Shown: positions 16,566-24,953 of the stretch, in pieces
Position numbering within the stretch: the first letter of the stretch is position 1
Layout of the letters: every line of letters starts with the position of its first letter
Source: Eubacterium sp.
GTDB lineage: Bacteria; Bacillota; Clostridia; Lachnospirales; Lachnospiraceae
Length of the DNA: 56,532 bases
Assembly (NCBI GenBank): GCA_017459675.1
Contig: JAFUCM010000004.1
Span: forward strand, 1 to 56,532
Direction: 5' to 3'
The notes under the pieces: model-generated
The model's input: only the letters and a program-made list of their open reading frames with translations
Told to the model about the DNA's origin: nothing
The model's database searches: none
Made by a program: the position numbers and the translations under genes

Positions 16566-17933
16566 ATGACGTTTAACAGCTTATATTTTATTTTCATATT
16601 TTTGCCGCTGGCGGTCTTTCTGGTATGGATTGTCCCGCAAAAGGCAAAAAAGACCGTGCTGCTTCTGATCAGCCTTCTTTTCTATGCGTGGGGAAACCCT
16701 CGCAGTCTGCTGTTCCTTGCCGGCTCCATCCTGTTCAATTACCTGACGGGTATTCAGATGGGCCTGCTCAAAGAACAGGGGCGGGAGAAGACGCTGAAGC
16801 GTGTCGTGGCGGCAGCGGCTGCGGCAGATATTCTGTTGCTGTGCCTGTTCAAATACACGGCGGCGGGAATGCCGGTCGGCATTTCCTTTTATACCTTCTC
16901 AGTGCTGTCCTACCTGTTTGATATCTGGCAGGGCGCCGCACTGCCGCAGCGCAATCTGCTCAATTTCGCACTGTATATTTCCCTGTTTCCGAAAATCACG
17001 TCCGGACCGATCGCACAGTACCGTGACATGGAGAAGCAGCTTGCCGGGATCCGTCTGAACCGGACGCAGCTTTTTAGCGGCATTCAGCTCTTTCTGGTCG
17101 GCCTCGGCAAGAAGGTTCTGCTCGCGGACCAGCTCGGGGCGGCCTTTGCAATGGTGACAGAACAGAGCAGCATGTCAGTGCTGTCGGCGTGGCTGGGAAT
17201 GGTTCTGTACAGCCTGCAGCTGTATTATGATTTCAGCGGATATTCTGATATGGCCATCGGCCTGGCGCGCATTTTCGGATTTGAGCTCAAACCGAACTTC
17301 AATTACCCGTATTTATCCAGATCTGTCTCAGAATTCTGGAGAAGATGGCACATTTCTCTTGGCGCCTGGTTCCGGCAGTATGTCTATATCCCGCTGGGCG
17401 GAAACCGGGTTTCTGACGGCCGTCTGTTCCTGAATCTTCTGATTGTCTGGCTGCTGACAGGAATCTGGCACGGCTCCGGCCTGAACTATATTGTCTGGGG
17501 ACTGTGGCACGGGTTCTTCGTAATCCTGGAGCGGTTTGTCATTAAGGATCATTTCGACCGGGTTCCCCGGATTTTCCGCATCCTTGTGACGGATCTCATC
17601 GCATTTACCGGCTGGGTGTTTTTCTTCTCGCCTTCGCTTTCTTCCGCGGTCCATTATCTGGGACAGATGTTCGGCGCGGGCGGCGCCGGTGTGGCAGACA
17701 GCGCGGGGCTCTACTATCTGGCGCAGTTTGCAGTCCTGCTTGTGGCTGCAGGACTGGGCAGCGTGAAGGTGATCCGCCTGCTCGTCAACCGGATCTTTTA
17801 CAGGAACAGTCTGCATCTGGGAGAATCCGTGCTGAATCTGGCGGCATTTGCCGGCACGATTCTGCTGTTGATCTGCATTACGGCCGGACTTGTGAGCAAT
17901 ACGTATCAGAGTTTTCTGTATTTCCAGTTCTGA
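16566..17933 (+). CDS. MBOAT family O-acyltransferase (AlgI/DltB-like)
   Basis: Polytopic membrane enzyme, 455 aa, that moves an acyl group, usually acetyl, from the cytoplasmic side to an exported polysaccharide. Signature segments: KITSGPIAQYRDM, YYDFSGYSDMAIGLARIFG, SEFWRRWHISLGAWFRQYVY and TGIWHGSGLNYIVWGLWHG with conserved His302 and His315. Length and motifs match AlgI. It follows the DUF4358 gene with a two-base gap and is followed after about 110 bases by the DHHW gene. The acceptor polymer is not encoded nearby, so it cannot be named. Confidence 0.9.
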   Translation: MTFNSLYFIFIFLPLAVFLVWIVPQKAKKTVLLLISLLFYAWGNPRSLLFLAGSILFNYLTGIQMGLLKEQGREKTLKRVVAAAAAADILLLCLFKYTAAGMPVGISFYTFSVLSYLFDIWQGAALPQRNLLNFALYISLFPKITSGPIAQYRDMEKQLAGIRLNRTQLFSGIQLFLVGLGKKVLLADQLGAAFAMVTEQSSMSVLSAWLGMVLYSLQLYYDFSGYSDMAIGLARIFGFELKPNFNYPYLSRSVSEFWRRWHISLGAWFRQYVYIPLGGNRVSDGRLFLNLLIVWLLTGIWHGSGLNYIVWGLWHGFFVILERFVIKDHFDRVPRIFRILVTDLIAFTGWVFFFSPSLSSAVHYLGQMFGAGGAGVADSAGLYYLAQFAVLLVAAGLGSVKVIRLLVNRIFYRNSLHLGESVLNLAAFAGTILLLICITAGLVSNTYQSFLYFQF

Positions 17934-18044
17934 ATCCGCATGCACCGGCGGGATTCGGACGGCCTGTACCCCGGGTTCCGCGCCAAGTCCCGCAAGGGCG
18001 GGAGTTGAATTGATTGTCCCGTGCGGGCAGTATGGTGAAATAAA

Positions 18045-19220
18045 ATGAATGAGAAAAGAAAAGCCCTGCGCGAGAAGATGCTCAGGGAAAATGTCATGAT
18101 CATCCAGATGCTTCTGGTGATTGTATTTATTGTTATTTTTGCGGTCGTTAATCTGGTCGTGCCGGACCGGCTGTATTCTCAGGAGGAAAACCGCACGCTG
18201 GCGCAGCGCCCGCAGATGTCCGGGGGAAATCTTGCAGACGGCAGTTATTTCACAGACCTGGAAACTGCTTATTCGGATCAGTTTGTGCTGCGTGATAAAT
18301 GGGTGATGCTGCAGGCAAATCTTGCGCGCCTGACCGGCAGAAGAGAACTGAACGGCGTCTATATCGGCAAGAAAAAATACCTGCTGGCGAAACCGGCGGT
18401 TCCGCAGGAGGAACAGCTGACGGCGCTGACGGATGCCGTAAATGCTTTCCGGACAGCGCATGAGAAACTTAACACACAGGTGATGCTGGTGCCGGATGCC
18501 GCGAATGTCCTGACAGACAAGCTGCCGGAACTGGCGCCGCTGCATGACCAGGTGGCTGATATTCTGGATTTCTCCCAGCGGCTGGACCAGGAAGTTGTGT
18601 GGCTGGATGCCGTGACGCCGCTGCGCGCACACGCAAGTGAAGACATTTATTACCGCACAGATCACCACTGGACCAGTGCCGGTGCAAAATATGTCTTCGA
18701 ATATATCGCGCACGACATGGGAATCACATCCGTGCTGCGGGAATATGACCGGTATGTTGTCTCAGATGAATTTGAGGGAACGCTTGCGGCGAAGACAGGC
18801 CTGCACCGCGCAAAGGATGCCATTGAAGTTTACACGCCGCTCGGAACAGATGTGGAATACTACGTAAACTATCCGGATACCAACGAAAAATCCACTTCCA
18901 TGTTCCACAGCGAGGCGCTCGATCAAAAGGACCAGTACACCGTATTTTTCGGCGGGAATCACCCGCTGGTGGAAATTCATACAACGGCGGATACGACCAG
19001 AAGCCTGCTGCTGTTCAAGGATTCCTATGCGAACAGCTTTGTGCAGTTTCTGTATCCGTATTATAAAAATATCATTCTGATCGACCCCAGGTACTACTAT
19101 GATAATGCTGAGGCGCTGATCAGTGCGCACGGGATCACCGATGTGATGATCCTGTACAGCGCAGATACGATTTTTGAGGATACCGCACTTGCAGACTGCC
19201 TGAATGCGATGCGGTATTAG
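18045..19220 (+). CDS. DHHW family protein (AlgJ/AlgX-like SGNH partner)
   Basis: Membrane-anchored extracytoplasmic protein, 391 aa. One N-terminal membrane segment (about residues 20-40) precedes an AlgJ-like fold with the DHHW motif (Asp206-Trp209) and FKDSYANSF (Ser327) near the C-terminus, which supply the catalytic triad in acetyltransferases of this class. It is the usual partner of MBOAT proteins: MBOAT brings the acyl group across the membrane, the DHHW protein places it on the polymer. With the SGNH and DUF4358 proteins it forms a complete acylation locus. Confidence 0.85.
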   Translation: MNEKRKALREKMLRENVMIIQMLLVIVFIVIFAVVNLVVPDRLYSQEENRTLAQRPQMSGGNLADGSYFTDLETAYSDQFVLRDKWVMLQANLARLTGRRELNGVYIGKKKYLLAKPAVPQEEQLTALTDAVNAFRTAHEKLNTQVMLVPDAANVLTDKLPELAPLHDQVADILDFSQRLDQEVVWLDAVTPLRAHASEDIYYRTDHHWTSAGAKYVFEYIAHDMGITSVLREYDRYVVSDEFEGTLAAKTGLHRAKDAIEVYTPLGTDVEYYVNYPDTNEKSTSMFHSEALDQKDQYTVFFGGNHPLVEIHTTADTTRSLLLFKDSYANSFVQFLYPYYKNIILIDPRYYYDNAEALISAHGITDVMILYSADTIFEDTALADCLNAMRY

Positions 19221-19315
19221 AGCCGGGGGACGATTGAACGCAGAAGGCCGGCAGTTCTTCCTGCTTTCTCACGAACATGACTTCACTTCGCAGAGCTAAC
19301 TGCAAACTGCGGCAA

Positions 19316-19360
19316 AATGCCCGGAACATTCACGAACGATTTGTTCATGTCCCGGGCATT
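19316..19360 (+). terminator. hairpin after the acylation locus
   Basis: AATGCCCGG (19316-19324) pairs with CCGGGCATT (19352-19360), with further pairing of GAACA and TGTTC inside. A short TTTG follows later. It lies between convergent genes and may end transcription from both sides. Confidence 0.5.
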
Positions 19361-19442
19361 AAGCCTTTGTAAGCAGTGGATCTCTGCTCACTCTCGTCGA
19401 ATGTTCGCTCAAAATGCAGTGAAGAACTGTCGACCTTGCATG

Positions 19443-20045
19443 TTAATGATGAAAGAAGACGATCCGCCGGAAAATGGAATACAGGGGAGTGGCCAGCACG
19501 ATGCCGGCTGCTCCCTGTACTGCGTTAAAGGGGAGTCCTGCAGCTGCGAGTGCTGCGGCAGCCGCAATGCCTGCGCGGGTAAAGCCTCCGTTGGTGATGG
19601 ATACGACAATGATATTGCAGAAGAAGTACCCGATTACCATGAGAATTTCGCCGGCAATTCCGGCTGCAATTACGGACACCATCAGAGATACGGATCCGGA
19701 ACGTCTGCCGTCTGCGCGGGATGCCGGCAGATTCTGCAGAAACCGCAGGACCTGTGCGGCTGCTGCGGCGGTCAGGAATTTGATCAAAAAGGTGCCGGGC
19801 ACCCAGAGAACATACCCGCCGAAGAGGTCGGAGAGTCCGGAGCCGATGCCGGCCGCAAGACCGCCGGTCACAGGTCCCAGAAGGAATCCTGCCAGCAGTA
19901 CGAAGGCATCGCCGATGTGGATGTAGCCGAAGGTCGGGGTCTGGATTTTCAGGACAGAAGTAGCCAGCAGGATCAGCGCCGCAAACATGGATGCGGTTAC
20001 GATCTCGCGTGTGCGCGGCTGTGTTCCGGATATTGTCTGATTCAT
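19443..20045 (-). CDS. ECF transporter S component
   Basis: Substrate-capturing membrane protein of an energy-coupling-factor vitamin importer, about 200 aa with five to six hydrophobic segments. The pattern REIVTASMFAALILLAT, TFGYIHIGDAFVLLAGFLLGPVTGGLAAGIGSGLSDLF is typical of S components. The start MNQTIS is chosen because GAAGGAG lies eight bases before it; an upstream in-frame ATG at 20063 overlaps that site. It is divergent from a MocR-type gene. MocR/PdxR regulators often sit beside vitamin B6 transport genes, so pyridoxine is a plausible substrate, though this is inference. The ECF module genes are not in the window. Confidence 0.8.
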   Translation of the reverse strand: MNQTISGTQPRTREIVTASMFAALILLATSVLKIQTPTFGYIHIGDAFVLLAGFLLGPVTGGLAAGIGSGLSDLFGGYVLWVPGTFLIKFLTAAAAAQVLRFLQNLPASRADGRRSGSVSLMVSVIAAGIAGEILMVIGYFFCNIIVVSITNGGFTRAGIAAAAALAAAGLPFNAVQGAAGIVLATPLYSIFRRIVFFHH

Positions 20046-20265
20046 ATGAGATTGCTCCTTCAATTATTTTTTTGTAATGTCAGATCCGGAAAGGTACTGG
20101 CCGGGGATACCCGGCCACATTTCGATTGCGATCTTTGTTTCGCTCCGGTCTGCACTACAAGAGCCATCATAACACATATCTGAACATATAAAATCACCAG
20201 AACAATATTTATTTATATAACCAGATTTCCTTGCATCTGTCTGCGGGATCCGATATGATCGGTGT

Positions 20266-21453
20266 ATGCGGTACAAGATTGATAAAAAAACGGGGAAACC
20301 CGGATATATGCAGTTATATGCGCAGCTGCGCAATGATATCGTGAGCGGATATTATTCATTCGGCATGCGCATGCCTTCCAAGCGGACGCTTTCGGACGAT
20401 GCCGAAGTCAGTGTGATTACGGTGGAGCATGCCTATGCACTGCTTGCGGAAGAAGGATATGTCGCGGCGCGTGAGCGCAGCGGTTATTTTGTGTGTTACC
20501 GGAAAATGGATCTGATCGGATCGCCGGGGCCGGATGTGCCGGGCAGCGGACAGCGCCGGAAGAGCAGGCAGAATTCGCAGAGGCGGCCGGGCGGACCACA
20601 TGACTCTGCTGGCAAAACCGCACCGGCGGGACAGCCGGAAACACCGCCGCGCGAGCACGACAACACGCCGGAATTCCCGTTTTCCCTGTTTGCCAGAACG
20701 GCCAGAAGTGTCCTGACAAACCGGGGAAAGGATGTACTGACGCCCTCTGAGAGCAGCGGTTCGCCGGAACTGCGCAGCGCAATTGCGGATTATCTGGCGC
20801 GGAGCCGCGGAATTGTCGTACATCCGGACCAGATTCTGATCGGCGCGGGAGCGGAGTATCTGTATGGTCTGGCTGTGCAGATGATCGGACGTGAGCGGAT
20901 CTATGCACTTGAGGATCCCTCCTACGAGAAGATCCGGCAGGTCTATGAGGCCAATGGCGTGCAGTGTGAGATGCTCCGGCTCGGGCAGGAAGGGATTCTT
21001 TCAGCGGAACTGGTCCGGACAAGGGCAGGTGTTCTGCATGTGACTCCCTTCAACAGCTATCCGAGCGGGATTACTGCGACGGCATCGAAGCGCACAGAAT
21101 ACGTGCAGTGGGCCGTGCGCCGGGGGGCTCTGATCATAGAAGATGATTATGATTCAGAATTTTCAGAGCTGACCAAGGCAGAGGACACTCTGTTTTCGCT
21201 GGAGCCGGAGCGGACAGTTCTCTACATCAATACATTTTCGCGCACCATCGCGCCGGCCATGCGAATGGGATATATGGTGCTGCCGGCTGCGCGCTGCAGA
21301 GAAATGAAGGAAAAGATTTCATTTTATACCTGTACCGTGCCGGTGTTTGAGCAGTACGTGCTGGCGGAATTTATCAGAGAAGGGCATTTTGAGCGGCATA
21401 TTAACAGGGTGCGGCGGCAGAGAAGGCGCGCACTGCAGGAAAGGAAGGATTGA
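20266..21453 (+). CDS. MocR-type GntR regulator, C-terminally truncated and lacking the PLP lysine
   Basis: Fusion of a GntR winged helix (residues 1-75), a Pro/Gly/Arg-rich linker (about 85-135) and an aminotransferase-like domain. In MocR regulators PLP is held by a lysine in a FSKT motif; here the same place reads INTFSRTIAPAMR, with Arg in place of Lys. The protein stops at 395 residues, just after HFERHINRVRR, where relatives continue for roughly 90 residues. The stop is two bases before the mutY start and the mutY ribosome binding site lies inside the gene. It is divergent from the ECF S gene, its likely target. It is probably inactive as a PLP sensor; DNA binding could remain. Confidence 0.75.
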   Translation: MRYKIDKKTGKPGYMQLYAQLRNDIVSGYYSFGMRMPSKRTLSDDAEVSVITVEHAYALLAEEGYVAARERSGYFVCYRKMDLIGSPGPDVPGSGQRRKSRQNSQRRPGGPHDSAGKTAPAGQPETPPREHDNTPEFPFSLFARTARSVLTNRGKDVLTPSESSGSPELRSAIADYLARSRGIVVHPDQILIGAGAEYLYGLAVQMIGRERIYALEDPSYEKIRQVYEANGVQCEMLRLGQEGILSAELVRTRAGVLHVTPFNSYPSGITATASKRTEYVQWAVRRGALIIEDDYDSEFSELTKAEDTLFSLEPERTVLYINTFSRTIAPAMRMGYMVLPAARCREMKEKISFYTCTVPVFEQYVLAEFIREGHFERHINRVRRQRRRALQERKD

Positions 21454-21454
21454 G

Positions 21455-22624
21455 ATGCGAAGAGCAGTCAGTGAATATGAGGGAAAGGATCTGCTTTCCC
21501 TGATGCCGGAGCGGCTTCCCGTCTGGTATGCAGATCATCACAGAGATCTGCCCTGGCGCGATACGGGCGATCCCTATGACGTCTGGCTGTCTGAAATTAT
21601 GCTGCAGCAGACACGCGTTGCGGCGGTGATCGAATATTTTCTCCGGTTCAAAGAAGCACTGCCGGGTATCCCGGAGCTTGCCGCCTGCGATGAAGAGCGT
21701 CTGATGAAGCTGTGGGAGGGACTCGGCTATTACAGCCGCGTGCGGAATCTGCAGAAGGCTGCGCAGAAGGTCATGGAGGCGTACGGCGGACGCCTGCCGG
21801 AATCAGCCGGGGAACTGCGGAAGCTTCCGGGAATCGGTCCCTATACCGCCGGCGCCATTGCATCGATCGCGTTCGGGGAGGCCATGCCGGCAGTTGACGG
21901 AAACGTCCTGCGGATCTGTGCCAGGATCACGGAAAACCGGAAGGATATTGCCCTTCCGGAGACGAAGAAAGCGCTGGAGGCTGCGCTTCTGGAGGTATTC
22001 CGCGAAGCCTGTCCGCCGGTTCATCCCGGCACCCTGAACCAGGCGATGATGGAACTTGGCGCAACCGTCTGCGTTCCCAACGGCCCGCCGCAGTGCGGCA
22101 TCTGTCCCGTGGCAGACTGGTGCCGGTCGCATGCCGCAGGTGCGGAAGAAGCGCTTCCGGTAAAATCAGCCGCGCGGCCGCGCAAAATCGAACAGCGGAC
22201 GATCCTGCTTATTATGGACGGGGAAAATGTGCTGATCCGGAAGCGGCCGGCCAGAGGGCTTCTGGCAGGCCTGTGGGAACTGCCTGCACAGGCGGGATTT
22301 CTGACAGAGGTCCAGGCGCTGGAGGCGGCAGCGGCGCTGCTGGAAGAGGTGTCCGGAAAAACAGACGCACCGCTTTTCGAACCGGTCTTCATTAAGAAGC
22401 TGCCCCCTGCCAGACACGTCTTCACCCATATCGAATGGGAGATGGAGGGCTGGCTGATCCGCGTGGTTCCGGCAATTTCCCAAAATGGGATGCCGTGTGC
22501 TGATCCGGCTGAAAATGAGATGCCGGGTATGGAGCCGGCCGGAAACACCACCTGCTTCGCGGATCCGTCAGAACTGCAGACCTTATATGCCCTTCCGTCG
22601 GCATTTTCCGCCTTCCTGCCCTGA
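21455..22624 (+). CDS. mutY: A/G-specific adenine DNA glycosylase
   Basis: Base-excision repair enzyme that removes adenine opposite 8-oxoguanine, 389 aa. Catalytic Glu47 in WLSEIMLQQTRV, helix-hairpin-helix LPGIGPYTAGAIASIAFG followed by Asp148 (AVDGNVLRI), and the [4Fe-4S] loop Cys206, Cys214, Cys217, Cys223. The C-terminal 150 residues resemble the NUDIX-like domain that reads 8-oxoG. The start at 21455 has AAGGAAGG upstream; longer in-frame starts would lie within the preceding gene. The first Cys spacing is seven residues rather than six, as in many clostridial MutY proteins. Confidence 0.93.
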   Translation: MRRAVSEYEGKDLLSLMPERLPVWYADHHRDLPWRDTGDPYDVWLSEIMLQQTRVAAVIEYFLRFKEALPGIPELAACDEERLMKLWEGLGYYSRVRNLQKAAQKVMEAYGGRLPESAGELRKLPGIGPYTAGAIASIAFGEAMPAVDGNVLRICARITENRKDIALPETKKALEAALLEVFREACPPVHPGTLNQAMMELGATVCVPNGPPQCGICPVADWCRSHAAGAEEALPVKSAARPRKIEQRTILLIMDGENVLIRKRPARGLLAGLWELPAQAGFLTEVQALEAAAALLEEVSGKTDAPLFEPVFIKKLPPARHVFTHIEWEMEGWLIRVVPAISQNGMPCADPAENEMPGMEPAGNTTCFADPSELQTLYALPSAFSAFLP

Positions 22625-22745
22625 AGATGCTGCATTATATGTCGTAAATATTCAAAAAATAGATACAATAATGAAAAATTAAATAATAAAAACAGATGTG
22701 AATATAAAATAGAGAAAAAATAAAAAAGAAATTCCCTGAAATGTG

Positions 22746-22774
22746 TTGACAAATCAGATTGTACCTGATAAAAT
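22746..22774 (+). promoter_or_regulatory. near-consensus promoter with no intact gene behind it
   Basis: TTGACA (22746-22751), 17 bases, TAAAAT (22769-22774). The downstream sequence holds no supported coding region, so the transcript may be a relic or non-coding. Confidence 0.65.
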
Positions 22775-23548
22775 ACAATTCATCAAAAGAAACCACCCGT
22801 TAAACAAAAATTCCACACAGACACAGCAAACAAAGCGGTTGGGTATACACGACCAAAGGTTCGATCTGTGGGAACGGTACAAAGATTCATCGAGCACCCA
22901 ATATCTCAAACGTACAAAATGTACCAGAAGATAAAAGCCGATGAAAAAATGAGCAGGATCGTATCAGATATCATCATAAGGTATCGAAATACAACTGCAG
23001 AAAACAAAAAGTACATAACGGAGATGGTTCAGAAAGGAAGGTACAGACCCATGGGAAATCCACCGGTTGTATATCTTCAATATGAGAGTGGTATTGCATA
23101 GCAGTTCCCGACAAGAAAGACCTTTTATAAACTTGTGAAAAGATCGTCACCGGACTCAGAGTAGTGTGACATGAAATGAAAGGTAATGTGCAGCTGGCAA
23201 CTCATATTGAATATTACCACGAAGCTAGTTTGTATAGAGAGAAGATGATAAGCCTGCATCATCGATCCGAAATACAGACGGGAGATTATAGAAAAATAAG
23301 GTTTCGTTTATTCGTTTAAGAAGATTTTCTGTATCAGGAAAAGGTGTTACAGGGTATCGGCAAACGGTCAGATGTGAAAGACCGAACCGGAAAACTCTCA
23401 ATTTGAATATAGATTAAAACGCACGTTTACTTTCTAAGTGAAGCAATTCGCGAGTTGGGAATGGAAGAAAAGAAGAAAAAAATTTGGATCTGATTGGATT
23501 TTCAGTAAACAAAGAAAGGAACCATGCAAATTGAATATTGAATTTTGA

Positions 23549-23607
23549 GCAGCCGTTCTATTGGAGGTAACGCAGAAGCGTAGAAGTATAACCGGTAGAA
23601 CGGCTGC
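23549..23607 (+). ncRNA. structured RNA candidate (long hairpin with inner stem-loop)
   Basis: GCAGCCGTTCTA (23549-23560) pairs perfectly with TAGAACGGCTGC (23596-23607). The stem extends inwards through TTGG/CCGG by G-U pairs, and the loop carries a second small stem ACGC-AGAA-GCGT. No T-run follows, so it is not a standard terminator. No known RNA family is recognised. Confidence 0.4.
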
Positions 23608-23701
23608 ATTGTGTTCTGCGGGATGTTCAGTGTATTTTTTGAAAAAGCACTGGACTATTTTTTTTGCATCGCTATACTAATTATGTAAGAATCGCAGACG
23701 T

Positions 23702-23760
23702 ATCGATTACAGACATCAATCGATTACAGACATCAGATTGCGTATAGATTACAGGTGTCA
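23702..23760 (+). repeat. 17-bp tandem repeat in a 5' leader
   Basis: ATCGATTACAGACATCA at 23702-23718 is repeated exactly at 23719-23735. A degenerate third copy, ATAGATTACAGGTGTCA, lies at 23744-23760 and ends four bases before the start codon; its AGGTG may act as the ribosome binding site. Confidence 0.85.
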
Positions 23761-23764
23761 GATT

Positions 23765-24841
23765 ATGAAGCAGTACAAAGGAATGATCTTCTGCATGATG
23801 GCTGCGCTGATCTTTGCAGGCTGCGGACATGCGGACAGCCCCGCCGGCGATGGAGATTCTGCCGGTCATAATAAAGACTTTTCTGTTTCGGTGGCTGAGG
23901 GGCAGTCTCTGTGGTGGGATTATACCAGTGTCAGTGAGGTGCCGGAGCTGCCGGGCGCCCGCATTGCCATTGTTGCGAAAGACATGGATCTGGACTACTG
24001 GGAGGCGGTCCGCGAGGGCGCGGAGCTGGCAGTCGATGAAATCAATGAAAAGTTCGGTTTTACGGGAGACGATGAGATTGTGCTGACCATGGAAGGGTCC
24101 GGGGACGGCGCAGACGTTGAGGCCCAGGTAAACCAGATTGATACCGTGCTCGCGGAGAATCCGACGGCACTCTGCATCGCGGCGGTTGACGTGGAGTCAT
24201 GTGCGCCGCAGCTGGAGGCGGCTGCGGACAACCGGATTCCGGTCATTGCGCTGGAATCCGGCGTGGAGAATCCGCTGCTGACGGCAGCCTGCGAGACAGA
24301 TAATTATGCCGCGGCGCAGAGAGCGGTACAGGAACTCTGCAATGCCATCGGGGACAGCGGGGAAATCGCGCTGGTGACGCATTCTGCGGCCTCGCAGACG
24401 GCGAAGGAGCGGCTGAGCGGATTTCTGTGGGAGATTTCTGCCCACCCGGATATCAAAGTGGCGGCCAACCTCGTGCAGAATGAGACAGACAGCATTGAGA
24501 CGATGGTAAATGCCGCGCTGGAGCTGCACCCGGATCTGAAGGGGATCTTCTGTACAAATGAGCAGACGGCGGTTGAGACACTGCAGACGCTTGAAAAGCT
24601 GGGCCGGGAGGATCTGACGGTAGTCGGATTTGATGCCGGCAAGGTGCAGCGGGAGGCGGTCGAAGCAGGCAGGGAATATGGTCTGATCTGCCAGAATCCG
24701 AGGGGCATGGGTTATGTGTCTGTCGTAGCTGCCGTTCATGCGGCTGCAGGGGAAAAAATTGACAAATACATTGATACAGGTTACTGCTGGATCGATCAGA
24801 ATAACATCGATGAAGCGGGCAGTGCTGTATACCTGTACTGA
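23765..24841 (+). CDS. sugar-type periplasmic-binding-fold lipoprotein
   Basis: Exported lipoprotein of 358 aa. Signal peptide with lipobox FAGC (Cys20), then a type I periplasmic binding fold of the ribose/LacI class: ARIAIVAKDMDLDYWEAVREGAELA, NRIPVIALESGV, GIFCTNEQTAVETLQTLEKLG and LTVVGFDAGKVQREAVEAG. The start at 23765 is favoured over the upstream frame because it begins the signal peptide; the only ribosome site is a weak AGGTG inside a tandem repeat. No permease or ATPase gene is adjacent, so it may serve a distant transporter or act as a sensor. It is followed by a large exported protein. Confidence 0.8.
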   Translation: MKQYKGMIFCMMAALIFAGCGHADSPAGDGDSAGHNKDFSVSVAEGQSLWWDYTSVSEVPELPGARIAIVAKDMDLDYWEAVREGAELAVDEINEKFGFTGDDEIVLTMEGSGDGADVEAQVNQIDTVLAENPTALCIAAVDVESCAPQLEAAADNRIPVIALESGVENPLLTAACETDNYAAAQRAVQELCNAIGDSGEIALVTHSAASQTAKERLSGFLWEISAHPDIKVAANLVQNETDSIETMVNAALELHPDLKGIFCTNEQTAVETLQTLEKLGREDLTVVGFDAGKVQREAVEAGREYGLICQNPRGMGYVSVVAAVHAAAGEKIDKYIDTGYCWIDQNNIDEAGSAVYLY

Positions 24842-24953
24842 TCTGCCGCAGGGGAAAGCATATCCGGCAGATTTTCACAGGATTAAACAGGTCTCGTATG
24901 ACTGAAGTCACGCAGGGGCGGGACTTGAATATTGAAGATAAGGGGAGTAACAG

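Larger units (their letters stand above)
22625..23764. other. AT-rich stretch without a convincing gene
   Basis: About 1.1 kb with base composition unlike its neighbours. Open frames at 22743-22934 and 22868-23101 overlap in different frames, have no clear ribosome binding site and match no family I recognise; beyond 23101 stops are frequent in all plus frames. Separate elements inside it are a promoter (22746-22774), a hairpin (23549-23607) and tandem repeats (23702-23760). It looks like the remains of an insertion. Confidence 0.6.

Noticed and set aside
19317-20183. 288-codon plus-strand frame opposite the ECF S component
   Set aside because: It is Gly/Cys/Gln-rich with no membrane pattern or ribosome binding site, whereas the minus strand gives a typical S component.
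22743-23101. Two small open frames as genes
   Set aside because: They overlap in different frames, lack ribosome binding sites and match nothing I recognise; the region looks decayed.
23702-23760. Short CRISPR-like array
   Set aside because: Two copies are directly adjacent without spacers, the third is degenerate, and no cas gene is nearby.
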